Assembly (NCBI GenBank): GCA_943736015.1
Contig: OX031072.1
Coordinates: forward strand, 258,001 to 322,000
Direction of reading: 5' to 3'
Length of the DNA: 64,000 bases
DNA from: Tridacna crocea
Taxonomy: Eukaryota; Mollusca; Bivalvia; Cardiida; Cardiidae
In this document: positions 33,701-48,700 of the stretch, one piece after another
Numbering within the stretch: the stretch's first letter is position 1
Layout of the letters: each line of letters starts with the position of its first letter
Notes under the pieces: generated by a model
Seen by the model: only the letters and a program-made list of their open reading frames with translations
What the model was told of the DNA's origin: nothing
Databases searched by the model: none
Translations under genes and position numbers: made by a program

Positions 33701-36700
33701 AGCATTTTCACCTTTTTCCCACATTGTTTTTAAAAGCTTTCTTTTTTAGGTTTGTTGAAACTTGGGGTTGTGTGGTAAAGGGTTAAAACATGGGCTTAGC
33801 CAAATGCAGTGTTCACGTTGGGCTTTGCATTTGGCGCCATTTGCAGTAATTTTCCAAATGTGACCCAAGAAAAAACTGATTTGCAAAAAATGGCAGGTGC
33901 CAATATTTCTCACATGGAATGCCACACAGTTGATACTGGTCCCCTTGCTGCAATGGATGGATGTATGACCACTAATCCATTGATAAAGTTTGAATAACTT
34001 GGCAAGAATAAACTACGACATCGACATAATCCATATTAACCTGTACAGATCAATGTTATTTACACCTGAGTATCCAAATATACACACACTTCCAATTACA
34101 TAAACTTCCGGCTAGACAAAACTTTTAAGTTAACTTAGAAAAAAAAAAATAGAAAGTATAGAAGACGAGTGTCCCACATGAATGTTAACTAATGTCGTAA
34201 TGAGTCATAATCATAGCTAAAATCGATAGATTCTGTATTAAAATACAGCAGGTTTCAGAAATATGCCAACCGTGTCCGCACTGACTACAACCCATGCGAT
34301 GATGTTATTGCCATCCTTGAAATTTTCTTTCGTTTTTTCTACATTGATAGCCTTACTTTCAGAAAACTTGTTTGGTTTTTTTTAACATTCTAACTTCTGT
34401 ATGTTTCAAAATAAAAATAGTCCACTCTGAAACAAATGTTACAGACTTAAGAATTACAATAGGAGAAAGGCTAACAATGACCTAGTTCTGCTTTGTCACA
34501 GTGGCTTTACCAACATTAATGATAGATCTACTTAAACTTAAAACGTAAAGACTTTTCATTGTTAACAAAACTAATATGTATTTGAAATACATTCACACAA
34601 TAAATATAGATATGTGTAATAAACCTATTTAAAACAAATGCTTTCTCATTTATATGATTGCTCATGACACAGCCATGCAATGATAATTTTGTTGACCAAT
34701 TCTTGATTATGCCCAACCTACTGTACATTCGTTTCAAAAGTTACACAAACTGGCTCCTATTATTTCAGTCTGGCACATACCTTTCTCATATGGCGAAGGT
34801 GATGGTGCAAGAAAAAAAGGAGCCAGAGAGCATCCTGTGCCCAAGAGGAAATTCAAGACTTGCTCAGCACGATTTAAAAAGTTATTTCCTGTAGAATTTG
34901 TATTGGATAAGATCAAGACAGTTCTTAAGCTATCATTCCAACTTCATTAGAAAAAACCCTTTCCCAAACTGAAAGCATTTGTTGACGACAAATTTGAAAT
35001 AAGTACTAACAAACTTAAGTTTTTTGACAGGGTAGAAAACATTGTGGAAGAAAGTGCTGGTTACCAGCATTTTCTCCTTTTCCCACAATGTTTTCAAAGG
35101 GCTTCTATCTGTGGGTCATAGAAACCAGAGATTGTTTGGGAAAGGGGTAAATAAAAACTTGTGGTCTGGAAATGAAAACGAAAAACAAACCAAAACTAAT
35201 ATTTGACATAATTGAAGATTATCATAAGGAACTCCTTTGCAAAATAGAATAGAAACTATGGTCTCCCTGGCACAAGGTGCTTGTAAAAGATCAAAACTAT
35301 CATCTTAATCTTTTTCTTTTAAGGAATTCGCAAAAGCAGTGCAAGAGAAGGAGAAACAGAAGTATGAGAGATATTTAGAGAAGAAAAAGATGAAGAAATT
35401 AAAGAAAGAAAAAGAAGAAATCGAGAAACGGCAACAGATGATGACAGAGGAAGCACGGATAAATGTACGAGGTGTGTGTGTAGCACAAGAGGCTGCTTTA
35501 AGGCTTTACCAGACAACAAAATTTTAGCCCTGTCCAAACTGAAAGCATTTGCAGATGACAATTTCAATATGGCTCACATGGTTCAGTTGTTTATTGCTAG
35601 AGTAGAAAACATTGTGGTAAAAGGCTTCTTTACAGAGATTGTCAAACCTCATCATAGTCTTGTAAAGGTTAACTCTTTCCCAAATGATAATATTTTAGAC
35701 AGGTCAAAATTGGAAGCACATGATTGTAGATGACAAAACTTATATGGAACAATTGGTGGGTTTTGTATCGGATAGTCTAGTAAACATTGTGAGAAAAGGA
35801 GAAAATGTCTTCAAAGATACACTTTTCAGGGTCTCTAAAACTCAGAGTTGAAGAAATTTTGGATTAAGGGAAAACTTTGTAATAAATGGTGGTTTGTTCT
35901 TTTCCAACAATGTTTTCAAGCCTGTTAAATACAAGCCAAATAAAGGTACATTTAACAGAAACGACAAAATTTTAGGTTTGTCCAAATTGAAAGTATTTGC
36001 AGATGACAAAATAAAAGTGACTAAAAGTTCAAAGTTATTTTGTAAAGGGTAGAAAACATTGTGGGAAAAGTAGAAAAGGTTGGTTACCAGCATTTTCTCC
36101 ATTTCCCACAATGTTTTCCAAAAGGCTTCTATCTCAGGGTCGTCAAAAGTAGGGATTGTGCGGAAATGGGTGAACTAATTACCTCAAAAGGCTATGAATA
36201 TGGAAGAGTCTAAAATTTGTTGTGTCAAAGTGCATTAGATTTCCATATTTATGTTCAATTTAGTCTATCAATATCAACTAAGATACATGGACCTTATTGC
36301 AGGGAGCCAGGAAGATCTAGAAGAACAAATGACTGATATGAACCTCAGACAAAACGGGGCACCAGGCACCAGGTATAATTACAGGTAGTGGTCTACTAAC
36401 AACACTAAATATAGAACTAGTGTAGATCTCTCACACGCTGCATACTAACTACCAGTCTGCATAACTTAGTCGGTAGAGCGTAGGACTTGTGAATGTGATG
36501 TTTCGGGTCACTTGAGAGTGTGTGTGGGTTTGGTTCCTGCGATTTGCCATCTAAACTTACTTAAAGTCTTTCGGGTGAAATGTCAAACCAAGGTTTCATG
36601 TGACAGTTCTATGCAACAAACATGTTGTAGAACCAGGCATAACTTAGGATCCCCCTTAACATATTACCACACAATCCCTACTTTTGACACCCCTGAAAAG

Positions 36701-39700
36701 AAACCTTTTGAAAACATTGTGGGAAAAGGAGAAAATGCTGGTAACCAGCATTTTCTCCTTTTCCCACAATGTTTTCTACCCTTCACAAAACAAATTTCAA
36801 ATTTTCAGTTACTTTTATTTTGTCGTCTGCAAATGTTTTCGATTTGGTCCAGTCTAAAATATTGTCGTTTGATAATGGGTTAACAATACTAACAGCCTTC
36901 AGGGGGCATCACCCATTTAAACACAAATTATATTCTGCATACTAACTCTTATATTTTCTCTCAAAGTGCTCTATTCTCAATCCTATAAAAATTACTAATA
37001 CAGACAGAGTAGATCAAGATCAGACTGCACAAAATGTGCAGTCTGATCTTAGACTTACACTGTCTGCTGCTTTGTTACATACTCAGGCCAAGTCATATTT
37101 CAGCTGCTTTTGTAAGTTAAAAAGTTTTATTTTATTATTATCAAGGACTAACCCTTTCCCAAGAAACAAACCCTAGATTCTTTCAAATGTAAAAACATTG
37201 GTGGGCAACAAATTCAGAACTGTTACAAATGACATTAAGCTCTCCTACAGAGTGGCAAAAACAACATGGGAAAAGAAGAAAATATTGGTTTACAGCATTT
37301 TCTCCTTTTCCCACAGTGTTTTCAAAAGCCCTCTTTTCCAGGGTCATGAAAACCCGGTCTTGTTTGGTAAAGGGTTAACCTGTATTATCTCTTAACTCGT
37401 TACGAAACGACAAAATTTTAGACTGGTCCAAATCGAAAGCACAAAATAAAAGTGACTGAAAAATTAAAATTTGTTTTGTGAAGGGTAGAAAACATTGTGA
37501 GAAAAGGAGAAAATGCTGGTTATCAGCATTTTCTCCTTTTCCCACAATGTTTTCTAAAGACTTCTTTCTCATGAGCGTCAAATGTAGGGATTGTGTGGTA
37601 ATGGGTTAACCAAACTACGACATATTTTAACCATGCATGATGAATTAAGAAATTTTTTAACCCATTACCACACAATCCCTGCTTTTGACGACCCTGAGAA
37701 AGAAGCCTGTAGAAAACATTGTGGGAAAAGGAGAAAATTGAGGTAACCATCATTTTCTCCTTTTCCCACAATTTTTTCTACCCATCACAAAAGAAATTTC
37801 AAATTTTCAGTCACTTTTTTGTTGTCTGCAAATGCTTTTGATTTGGACAAATCTAAAATTTTGTTGTTTGATAATGAGGTAACCCTTTACTCCATAGATA
37901 CTCATGTCTACGCATTGCTTGTAGGAGCCTTTGGAAAACATTTTGGCAAAAGGTGAAATTGCTTGTGACGAGCAATTTCACCTTTTGCCACAATGTTTTC
38001 TATGCTATCAAAAGGTGTCATATACACATAAGAAACAGTTTTATCCTTGCTGTTATTCAGAGATACTATAGAAATGCCTTATGGGGTAAAGGGTTAAGTT
38101 GGTTTCAGCACTTTTAGGATTAAGTAATATTCTTCTCTATGCACTTTCTAAAACTTTCTTCTTTTGGTGAAGGGTAAAATCATAACCTCCTCAAGAGTTA
38201 TTTTTTATTGTGTATCTGACTATATTTGATACCATAGTGACATAGGGAGAAATTAAGCATTCTTGAGTTTGGCAAAACATTTATATATGATTTCTTACGC
38301 AAATTTCAATTCACATTGATTATGAATGTTTTTTGACGTAGTAGACGCCTAGTGGAAAACAGTTATTACCACTATGAAGTTATTTTCAAAAAATTATTGT
38401 GATTGAAAGAGGTATTATTGCACTAATTAACCAGAGGGTTTTAGATTTATAAATGATAATTCTAGGAAGGACAAAAAGGAAAAAATGGCTTGGTGAAACT
38501 AGTACAATAATACTCATTTTTAAAATTAGCAAATTTTGTAGGATAATATTACAGTGGAAATAGCTGTTTTCTATTAGGGGTCCACTACGTTAAGTATGTT
38601 TTCAAGTCGTGGGCTTGAAAATTTTCTCTGCGTTTAGCAGGTATTTTATTAACTCTATACCACTAAATAAAACTTTTGACATGTTGGATTTGGAAGACAC
38701 ATGAAGACAAAGTTTAAATATGGCTCAAATGTCCAGAGTACAGTAGAAAAAATTGGGGAAAAAGGAGAAATGGTTACCACCATTTTCTTTTTTTCCCCAC
38801 AATTGTTTCTAATGCATCATTTTTCATAGTTACTAAATATTGGATTGTATCATAAAAGAATAAATCTGCAGTTTTACGGGAATAAATTCAATAACTTTTT
38901 CTTACCTTGTACTACATTGTCTGGCTACATTGTCTGATATCTTGTGGAATATTCGGCCTAATCAGCCTGGAAACAGCAACAGGATTTCTTTTTTGTCAGT
39001 TTATTTGGGACTGCAAAGTTGTAACAATGACTTTTTTCTGTGCGGGCTAAATTGGAAGAAAAACAAAAAAGCTATTAGAAATTACAACATGGAAAAATAT
39101 TTGAAGTATAGAAAAGTTATTAGCTTGATCGCTTTTCAAGAGAACTTAAATGTATTCCGTAGCCCTGTTGTCCCCTGTTGTGATTATAGTTATTGTTGAG
39201 TAAAACTTTGACATCTTATAATATCTGTGTTATTACTGAAGATATTTACTTCAACTCGGACAAGTTGTTAACTATCAGAAGGGGCACCTAATCAACAGGG
39301 GCTGGCAACCATTTAACTCTTTACCACACAACAAAAACGTAGACGTGTCCAAACTGAAAGCATTTACAGACATTGATTTTAATGTGGAAATTTGTCATTA
39401 ATAGTGGAGAAAACATCGTTAGAAAAAGAGAAAATACTGGTTAGTAGCATTTTCTCCTTTCTGCATAATGTTTTCAAAAGATGTGTGGTAGAGAGTTGAG
39501 ATAGCCAAACCTTTGCCACAATGTTTTCACTTGTACCAGAAGGAATGTGATCTTATGGCACATCAACAGCTTTGGTAATTAAAGTGGACATGTATTTTAT
39601 TAATAGATGATAGTTGAATTGGTACGTTTAAAAAGAGTTGAACATAGTGATAATTTGTCAGTATAAAGTGTTAAAATTTTTACCGCATAATTCTGATTTT

Positions 39701-42700
39701 GAAGGATTCTGAGAATAATGCCTTTGAAAACATTGCTGGAAAAGGAGAAAATGCTTTTAAATAGCAATTTGTCCATTTCACACAATGTTATGTACCTTTT
39801 GAAATACCTATTTTTAAAAAAAATATAATTTTTACTAAAAAGCAAAATTTTTAGAGTTGTCCAAATTGAAAGCATTTGCAGATGACAAAATATAGCTTTT
39901 TCATACGATGAAGTTTGTTTTTTGACTGAGTATAAAACATTGTGGAAAAAGGAGAAAATGCTGTTTACCAGCATTTCCTTCTTTTCCCACAATGTTTCCA
40001 AAAGACTTCCTTGGAAGGATCATTTAAACTTGTGACAATCAGGTAAAGAATTAAGGCTTGAATTTAACTCAAATAATAACCATTCCAGCTATGATATTTT
40101 TAGAGTAACTACGGATGGAAAGATAGAAGACGACGGGGATTTCAGTGATTTCTACAACCTCCCAGAGAATGTCGACCCGGCACACAGACAGGCTATACAG
40201 GAAATGCAGGATGAAGAGTTGGCAAAACTGATTCAAGAACAAGAGCACAAGGTATGGAACAAAATTATCATGGATATTTAACCCTTTACTCCACAGATAC
40301 TCATTTTAACGCATTACTTGTAGAAGCCTTTGCAAAACATTGTGACAAAAGGTGAAATTGCTCGTCACGAGCAATTTCACCTTTTGTCATAATGTTTTCT
40401 ATGCTATCAAAAGGTGTCATATACACATAAAAAACGGCTTCATCCTTGCTGTTATTTAGGGTCAATTAGAGATACCATAGAAATGCCTTATGGGATAAAG
40501 GGTTAAGCTCCTGCGTTTTTACCACCTTGGAGAAATAAAAAAAAGGGAGGAAAAAAGATATATCTTTGAGGAGAAAATGCTGGTTGTTTTTTGAAGATAA
40601 CAATAAGTTACTGTCTCAGCCCTGGTGTTGTCTGCAACATTGTCACTGTGATGTGAAAACTTAGACATTCTGTAATATCTCTGTTATTACTGAAAATATT
40701 TACTTCCAACTTGGACAGGTTGTTTACAATCTAATGAAGAACTCATACAGCAGAGGCAGGTAACTATGAAATCATTCATGACACAGTTTTGTTCCGTTTT
40801 CGACATAAGATTTTTACTGAAAACCAAGGGCTCGCAGCCAGGCATTGGCACCTGTACGCAGTGCTCTTCTTTTCTTTCACCACAATGCTTTCTACCCTTT
40901 GAAAGACAAGTCCATCATTTGAGCTCAATTTGTTGTATGCAAATTTTTTAAGTTAAACAGTTACCAGCATTTTCTGCTTTTTCTACAGTGTTTTCAATCC
41001 TTCACAAAACAAATTTAAAGTTTTCAGTCACTTTTATTTTTGTCATCTGCAAATGCTTTGGATTTGCACAAACCTAAAATTTTGACATTTTGTATTGAGT
41101 TAAGACAAGATTAAAATCTCATTTTCTGATAAAAGAATTAACCCTCTATCAAGCAATTATCTGTTTTTACTTGTGATAGATTTTGTCCTGTAAAAGGTAG
41201 AAAATATTTGTAGATGAACAGAAAAGCTGGTTACCAGGATCACTTGACCTCAGGCTTACGGTAACCCTTTACCAGACAACAAAATTTTAGCCCTGTCCAA
41301 ATTGAAAGCATTTTGTAGACGACTATTTCAATGTGGCTCAAATGTTTTCATTTTTCTTTGATAGAGTAGAAAACATTGTGGGAAAAGGAGAAAATGCTGG
41401 ATACTAGCATTTTCTCATTTTCCCACAATGTTTTCAAAGGGCTTTTTTCCTAGGGTTATTAAAAGTTGGAATTGTAGGGTAAAGAGTCAAAATGCATTAC
41501 TGTATTCTTAGGCCTACCCACAGCAATAGGACATGCAATGGACAAGTACAAAATATTGATCATGATATTCCTTCTTTACTACAGAGATCCAAAGCTGAAG
41601 TTGACAGGTTGAAGTTAAAGGAAATAGAACAACAAGATAAACGGCTGGCAGAAATAATGCAGGAACAAGAGAAACTTCGACTCAAAAAGGCTTTAACCAA
41701 GAAAAAACAGCAAGAAGAGGAAAGGCGAGCTCGGGTAATAAGAGCTTGATCTTATATGTTCACTAAATGAAAAAATTTTGGACACAACTGAATTGAAAGT
41801 TTTTGCAGATAACAGATTAAATGCAGTTTAAATGATGATTTTTGTATCCAATAGGCTAGAAAATATAGTAAGAAATTATTAAATGCTGGTTACCAGCATC
41901 GTTACTTTTCCCACAATGTTTTCAAAAGCCTTCTTTTTCAGGGTTATCATATTCCTGGATTGTGAGGTAGGGGGTCCTTGCCCCTGCTGATAATTTTTTT
42001 TCTTATAGAAGAATAAACTCCAGTTTTCCTCTGCCACAGTGTTTTCATTCTGAATATCTCTTTTTCACCTTTTATTGAACAGTCACAAGTTTCTACCCGT
42101 CCAACTTGAAAGCATTGCAGACAACAAAATAAATGTGACCAAAAAAAGATGAAATTGGCTTTGAAAGGGTAGAAAACATTGAGGGAAAAGAAGAAAACGC
42201 TGGTTACCAGCATTTTCTCCTTTTCCCACAATGTTTTCAGAAGCTTTCTTCCAAGGGGTGGTTAAAACTTGGAATTGTGTATTAGAGGATCAAAGACATA
42301 TTTTGTATTTTAGGATGCGGCACAAAGACCCCCAGCATTGCCACCAAGAAACGATCATGATCATCGAAGATATAGGCGTAACAGTTTCATCTTGTCCATG
42401 GAAAATGGACCTGAGGGGGAGGAAGACGACCCTAGTTTTGACCCATCACAGGATTATATGACTCCGATACAAGCTGCTGGGGAGCAGCGTATTCATTCTG
42501 CGGGTGATCAGAGACTTTCTTCCAGTAAAAATACGCGTGAACCAGGACCAAATAATACGAGACAATTAAGTGGTTCACGTGAAAGCAAACAAAACAAACA
42601 AAATGTGAAAAAAGTGCAAAACGATCTGAGACTGTCTAGAAATGAACAGAGAGGGGTGAACCCATCTCAAATTCCAGCGGATTCCATGCCGGATGTGGAA

Positions 42701-45700
42701 CGGTGGTTGGCGTCTCAGCCTCAGGCCCCACGGGGCAGATTGAGGTCGGATGAAAGTGATCACATTCCAGAATCCCCATCCCCTGGTAGTTATCACAGTG
42801 ATGATGCATTCCCATATGCCCATAGGTACAGAAACTTTATGTTATTATTTTGTTTTTTAGCTGTTTTTGATTAAAACATTGAGGTATTGTCACTACCCTA
42901 GTGCTGTCTCCATTGTTATCAGTGTTGTTGATTGTTTTGAACTAGAACTTCGATATTTAATAATATCTCTTTTTATAACGAAGATGTTTATTTCATACTT
43001 GAAAAATTTCTTAACTCATTACCAAACTTCAAAATTTAAGGTTTGTCCATATCGAAAGCATTTGCAGATGACAAAACAAAAGTGACTGAAAATTTGAAAT
43101 TTGTTTTGTGAAGGGTAGAAAACATTGTGGGAAAAGGAGAAAATGCTGGTTACCAGCATTTTTTCCTTTTCCCACAGTGTTTTCCACAGGCTTCTTTCTC
43201 AGGGTCGTCAAAAGTAGGGATTATGTGGTAATGTGAAATAGTTGGCAACTCATACCATAGGGAAAGGTAACTCATACCACAGGGAAAGGCAACCCATACC
43301 ACAGGGAAAGGCAACCCATACAACAGGGAAAGGCAACCCATACAACAGGGAATGGCAACTCATACCACAGGGAAAGGTAACCCATACAACAGGGAAAGGT
43401 AACCCATACCACAGGGAATGGTAACTCATACCACAGGGAAAGGCAACCCATACAACAGGGAAAGGTAACCCATACCACAGGGAAAGGTAACCCATACCAC
43501 AGGGAAAGGTAACCCATACAACAGGGAAAGGTAACCATAGTAATGTTATTTACACAGTTATGGCCCATGTTTTCCCACTATGTTTTCTAAAGCTTCCTTT
43601 TACGGGAAAAAAAATTTTTGGACTAATCATGGGGGTTAAAAGGCTATTTCAACACTCATGCATCATTGTCTATTTTTAGCCACCCAACCAGAGGTCCTGC
43701 TGCACATAACACAAGCATTGACAACAGTTCCCACTATGCAGTTAGCGATCCCTTTAATTTCAATATAGCCACCGCCATAGATCCAACTTATACTCGACGA
43801 ACAAACGATGCCAACACCGACAGAAAAATGCCAGTACATCAAGTAACAAACTCTTTACCATCAGAAGGTTAGTATTTATACAAACAAGTCATATTGAGCC
43901 GTAGTTACTAACCACCCGTAACATTTTACAAAAGGGTCCTGTGTTTTAACCTTTTACCACATGACAAAATTTGGACTGTACCAAACTGAAAGCAATTGAA
44001 GGAAACAATTTAAATGTATCTCAAATGATGACTTTTATCTTTGATAGGGTAGAAAACATTGTGGGAAAAGGAGAAAATGCTGGTTACCAGCATTTTCTCC
44101 TTTTCCCACAATGTTTTCAAAAGGCTTCCTTTCCAGAGTTGTGAAAATCATTTGGTAAAGATTTAACAAAACAAAGGAAGGTGACAGAAAACATTGTGGT
44201 GAAATTAGAGAAAACGCTGGTAGCCAGCCTTTTCTTTTTTCCCCACAATGTTTTTTACCCTTCCAAAAGTAAATTTCAATTCTTCGGTTGCAATTATTTT
44301 GTTGTACCCAAAGGCTTTTGATTTGGAGAAATCTAAAATTTTGCTGTGTGGTAAAGGCTAAAGTCTTTACCACACAATGATGACTTTTAACAACCCTGAG
44401 GAAGAAGCCTTTAGAAACTATTGTGGGAAAAGGAGAAGATGCTGGTCACCAGCATTTTTTCCTTTTCCCACAATGTTTTCTACCTATTGATGGACAAATA
44501 CTATCAACTGAAAAATATTTGAAATGTTGATCTAAATAACGTCAAAATTGACAAGTCTCAAATTTTGCTGTGTGGTTAAAGTTAAACTTTAAAATGACAA
44601 ATAAAGAAAATAGGTATTTTCAGTAAGGGAAAACTAGGGTGCAAAATGGATTTCCTTGCCTTAATATTACCTTATTACAGACAGTGCAGATCCAGTTTCA
44701 GGCATGTTGGCTGGAAAAGTTTTGATTATTTAATTTTCCATTGATGATGTTTTAGTTAATTTTTAATTGATTGTTTGAAGCTGGGCTGCTTTTTTCAGAA
44801 ATATCTGAGCTACACGTATTATCATAGACCTATTGTCATCACCATCTTCGCTGTCCTGGATTTTTTGGGTTTTTTTAAATCTGTCAAAATTGTAGATATT
44901 TACTGCTAGTTATAGAGTGTTAGATGGGTAAGCTGTAACAAGAGGGCAGGTAATCTTAGAAATATTTATTACAGTTATGTCCCTTTTCCAAGTTAAAATT
45001 TATTGAAGAAGCCACTACAGCCTAGATTTGGCACACCCTTGTTGTGCTCTTTGTTTAACTTTTGTTTGCCATTCCTTTTTATTTGTAAGGGTGTTCAAAT
45101 TTATCAAAAAATTAAACCACTACATTTAACTTTCTAATTATTTGCCTGGCTTTTTTAGAAGAAAAAATCAAGTTACTGTCATATCCCTGTTATTGATGTG
45201 GAACTGCTTTTACATTTTACAATAATTCTGTAGTTAACTCATTACCAAACGACAATTCTTAAGGCTTGTCCAAATCAAAAGCATTTAAGGACAACAAAAT
45301 GAAAGTGACTGAAAATTTGAAATTGGTTTTGTGAAGGGTAGAAAACATTGTTGGAAAAGGAGAAAATGCTGGTAACCAGCATTTTCTCCTTTTCCCACAA
45401 TGTTTTCTATAGGCTTCTTTCTCAGGGTCGTCAAAAGTAGGGATTATGTGGTAATGGGTTAAGGAATATATTTGCTTCACACTTGGACAAGTTGTTCACG
45501 ATCAAAAGGGGAGCCTATACAACAAGGCTGTGTAACCTTACAAATATTTTTTTAACATTTATGTCCCTTTTTCCAAGTTAAAATTTTCACTGAAGAAGTA
45601 ACTTCAGCCTAGCCTTAGTACATCCATATGATGCTCTTGTTTAACTTTCTTTTGCCATTTCTTTGGATTTGTAGATGTTAAAGACTTTTGAATTCTTTTA

Positions 45701-48700
45701 GATTTTCCAGTAACATTAGACAAACTTAACCACTACATTTAACATTCTCATTAGTTCTATTTGCCCTGCAGTATCATAAGAGCATGCATTCAGTCATGAT
45801 TACATTCTATCATACAGAACATAAAAGCATTTTGAATCTTCACTTTCTTTAGACTCGGTATATTTAATCTAAGATTTAAGAACTCTCAGACAGAAGGCTT
45901 TTGAAAACATTGATGAAATACGTGAAAGTGCTGGTAACGGCATTTTCCCTTTTTTCCACAATGTTTTCTACTTGGTCAAGGACAAATATGTTCATATGAA
46001 AAAATCAATTCAAAACAGACAAGTCTTAAGTATCGATGTGTGGTTTAGTGTTAGATCATTTGTTGACAAAAAAATCATGTGTGACTCTAATGATGGGTTT
46101 GATTTCTGAAAGGATAGAAAATATGGTGGGAAAAGGATTATTTCCAGCATTTTCTCCTTTACCTATTATGCTTTCTGAAGCCACATGAGAACAGTGGATA
46201 AACAGGTTAGGGGTTTATAGCAACCATTTACCAGCCATAGAACAATCCTTTAACATTCATTTTATCTCATTACTAACCCAGTGTGTTCAGAAATGGAATG
46301 GGACCCCAATGTACGAGGCAGTATACGCCGGGGAAGCCTCTCTCGGCTTCACGGCCCAGCCTCCGTCAATCATGGTTTTGAAGGTAATAAACCTCTTGTT
46401 GGTGAATCGTGTGTGTTGCCCCCCTCTAGCTGCTTATGACATTATATAGTAACAAGTATGTGACCCATCACGCAAAAAGGGACCATCTTGGAATTATGTA
46501 CATCAGTTACATGAAAACAGATCAACGATGGTGCAGGTCAATTTAAGCTGATAATTCAAAAATGATTTTCTATCAAGGTACAATGACCACTTTTCATGCA
46601 GAAAATATCATTGAAGGGAAAATTGTCAACCCTGGTCAGCCTGCACAGCTCTCGCAGTCTGACTAGGGTTGACACTTTTCGCATTTCCCAGAAGGTCCCT
46701 TTTTGCGTGATGGGTCACATAACATACATATATACACCATGAAGTGAACATGGATTAATGGATTAATGTCCATGTCCTCTGTTTTATTCTACAGTATGAT
46801 CAGACTCTGTCTTGATCTTGCAGTGGAACTGTATTTATAGCCTTCGAGAAAATGCAATTAATTTATTCTGTAATGAAAAAGTTAACATAAATCAGGGATG
46901 AATAAAGCTTCATGTATAAAATCATTGCATTGTGGCATCCCATTTGTAGAAACAATGTAGGAAAAAGTAACATTTATCTTAATTACAACATTTTTCATTT
47001 GCCATAGCCCTTTGGTTTACCATATGGCAAATTATTAGTCTTGTCCAAATCAAAAGCATTTTCATATAACAAAATAAATATTTGCAAAATGGATGACTTT
47101 GCTTGTGAAAATAGAGAAAACATTGTCAGAAAATGCAGAAATGCTGGTTACCAGGGGGTCTTTGGTTCCAATCCTTTGCTGGGTGAAATAATCTTCTTTC
47201 TATAGTGGTTTATCATTCAATAAACCACAGTTGTAAGTTATGAGGCATAGTAAATAATCCATGAGGGCACTAGCCTTAGTGGTTTATTCATTGTGCCACA
47301 TAACTCACAATGTGGTTTAATGAATGATAAACCAAGAAAGAAAGATTATTTTGATTCTAACATGACCGACTCTCAATCAAAGGAAAACAAGTTCACATTG
47401 AAAATAAAGATGCTGATGCGGGGTATAATTTATTTAGCCCTTTCCCAAACGACAAATTTTAGACTCTTCCAAACTGAAAGAGTTTACAGAGGACAAATGG
47501 CAAAAAATTATCTGAACAGACAGAAAACACTGTGGGAAAAGGAGAAATTGCTCGTTACGAGCAATTTCTCCTTTTCCCACAGTGTTTTCAAAAGACTTGT
47601 ACTGCAGACACGTAAAAACAAGGGCTTGTTTGGGAAAGGGTTAATAACCTACTTACTTACTTTATACAGAATGATGTCACTATACATAGAATAACGTAGA
47701 TTTTACTAGGCTTTCTTTGCACTGTGCTTATAGAGCCGAATTCACGTCATGTTAGAACTAAGAATTGGCACTTGTCATTGTGACATGATTTATTCTTGTG
47801 TCACTGCTGATGCCTGTTTCAACTATGGTTATATTGGAAACCAGCCAGTTGCTTAATCCTTTACTCCATAGATACTCATTTCTACGCATTGCTTGTAGGA
47901 GCCTTTTGAAAGCATTGTGGCAAAAGGTGAAATTGCTCATGACGAGCAATTTCACCTTTTGTCACAATGTTTTCTATGCTATCAAAAGGTGTCATATACA
48001 CAATAAGAAACTGCTTCATCCTTGCTGATATTTAGGGTCAATTAAAGATACCATAGAAATGCATCATGGGGTAAAGGGTTGAGCAATATTGTTTGAAGTA
48101 ATGGTAAAAGGAACTCCAGGAAAGCATGGGCACCAGTGGGTGGCTTGTAAAGAATATTGTGCAAATTACTGGTGAAAAAGAGAAACAGGGAAGCATGGAT
48201 AAGTGCCCATGTCACTACTGCATAACTGAAAAAATGTTCAAAACAGTGTTAAACACCATACAATCAATCAATCTATAAATCATTTAGTTTGGTAAAGAGT
48301 CAGAGTGAATCAAGTAATCAGCAGCTTTTGTGGGAGAAAATCATGGTAAACTGGAAGTGATGCGAGCTTTTGGCACTCTTTGATTGGCTTTATTTAGCTT
48401 AACTCATTACCACACAATCCCTACTTTTGACGCCCCTGAGAAAGAAGCCTTCAGTAAGCCTTTGGTAACCAGCATTTTCTCCTTTTCCCACAATGTTTTC
48501 TACCTTTCACAAAACAAATTTCAAATTTTCAGTCACTTTTATTTTGTCGTCTGCAAATGCTTTCAGTTTTTCAACATTTTAAAATATTGTCGTTTGGTAA
48601 TGGGTTAAACCTTTTTCCAATTGATCCCAAGTTTTATCCTCCCCCTATGGAATAAACCTTTTGAAAACATTGAGGGAAAAGGAGAAAATGCTGGTAACCA

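Noticed and set aside
36512-36883. 123-residue open frame, and many others containing phrases like GKGENAGNQHFLLFPQCF
   Set aside because: These residues come from the MITE hairpin read in one frame. The phrase recurs in dozens of places on both strands with intact hairpins, so it is not a protein family.
38930-39199. 89-residue open frame in CCDC50 intron 7
   Set aside because: No domain, no suitable splice sites in phase with the neighbouring exons, and ordinary AT-rich composition.
43242-43568. Open frames on both strands encoding repeated FPCGM/LSLWY or HTTGKGN peptides
   Set aside because: They are translations of a 22 bp minisatellite, which stays open because its unit lacks stops in those frames.
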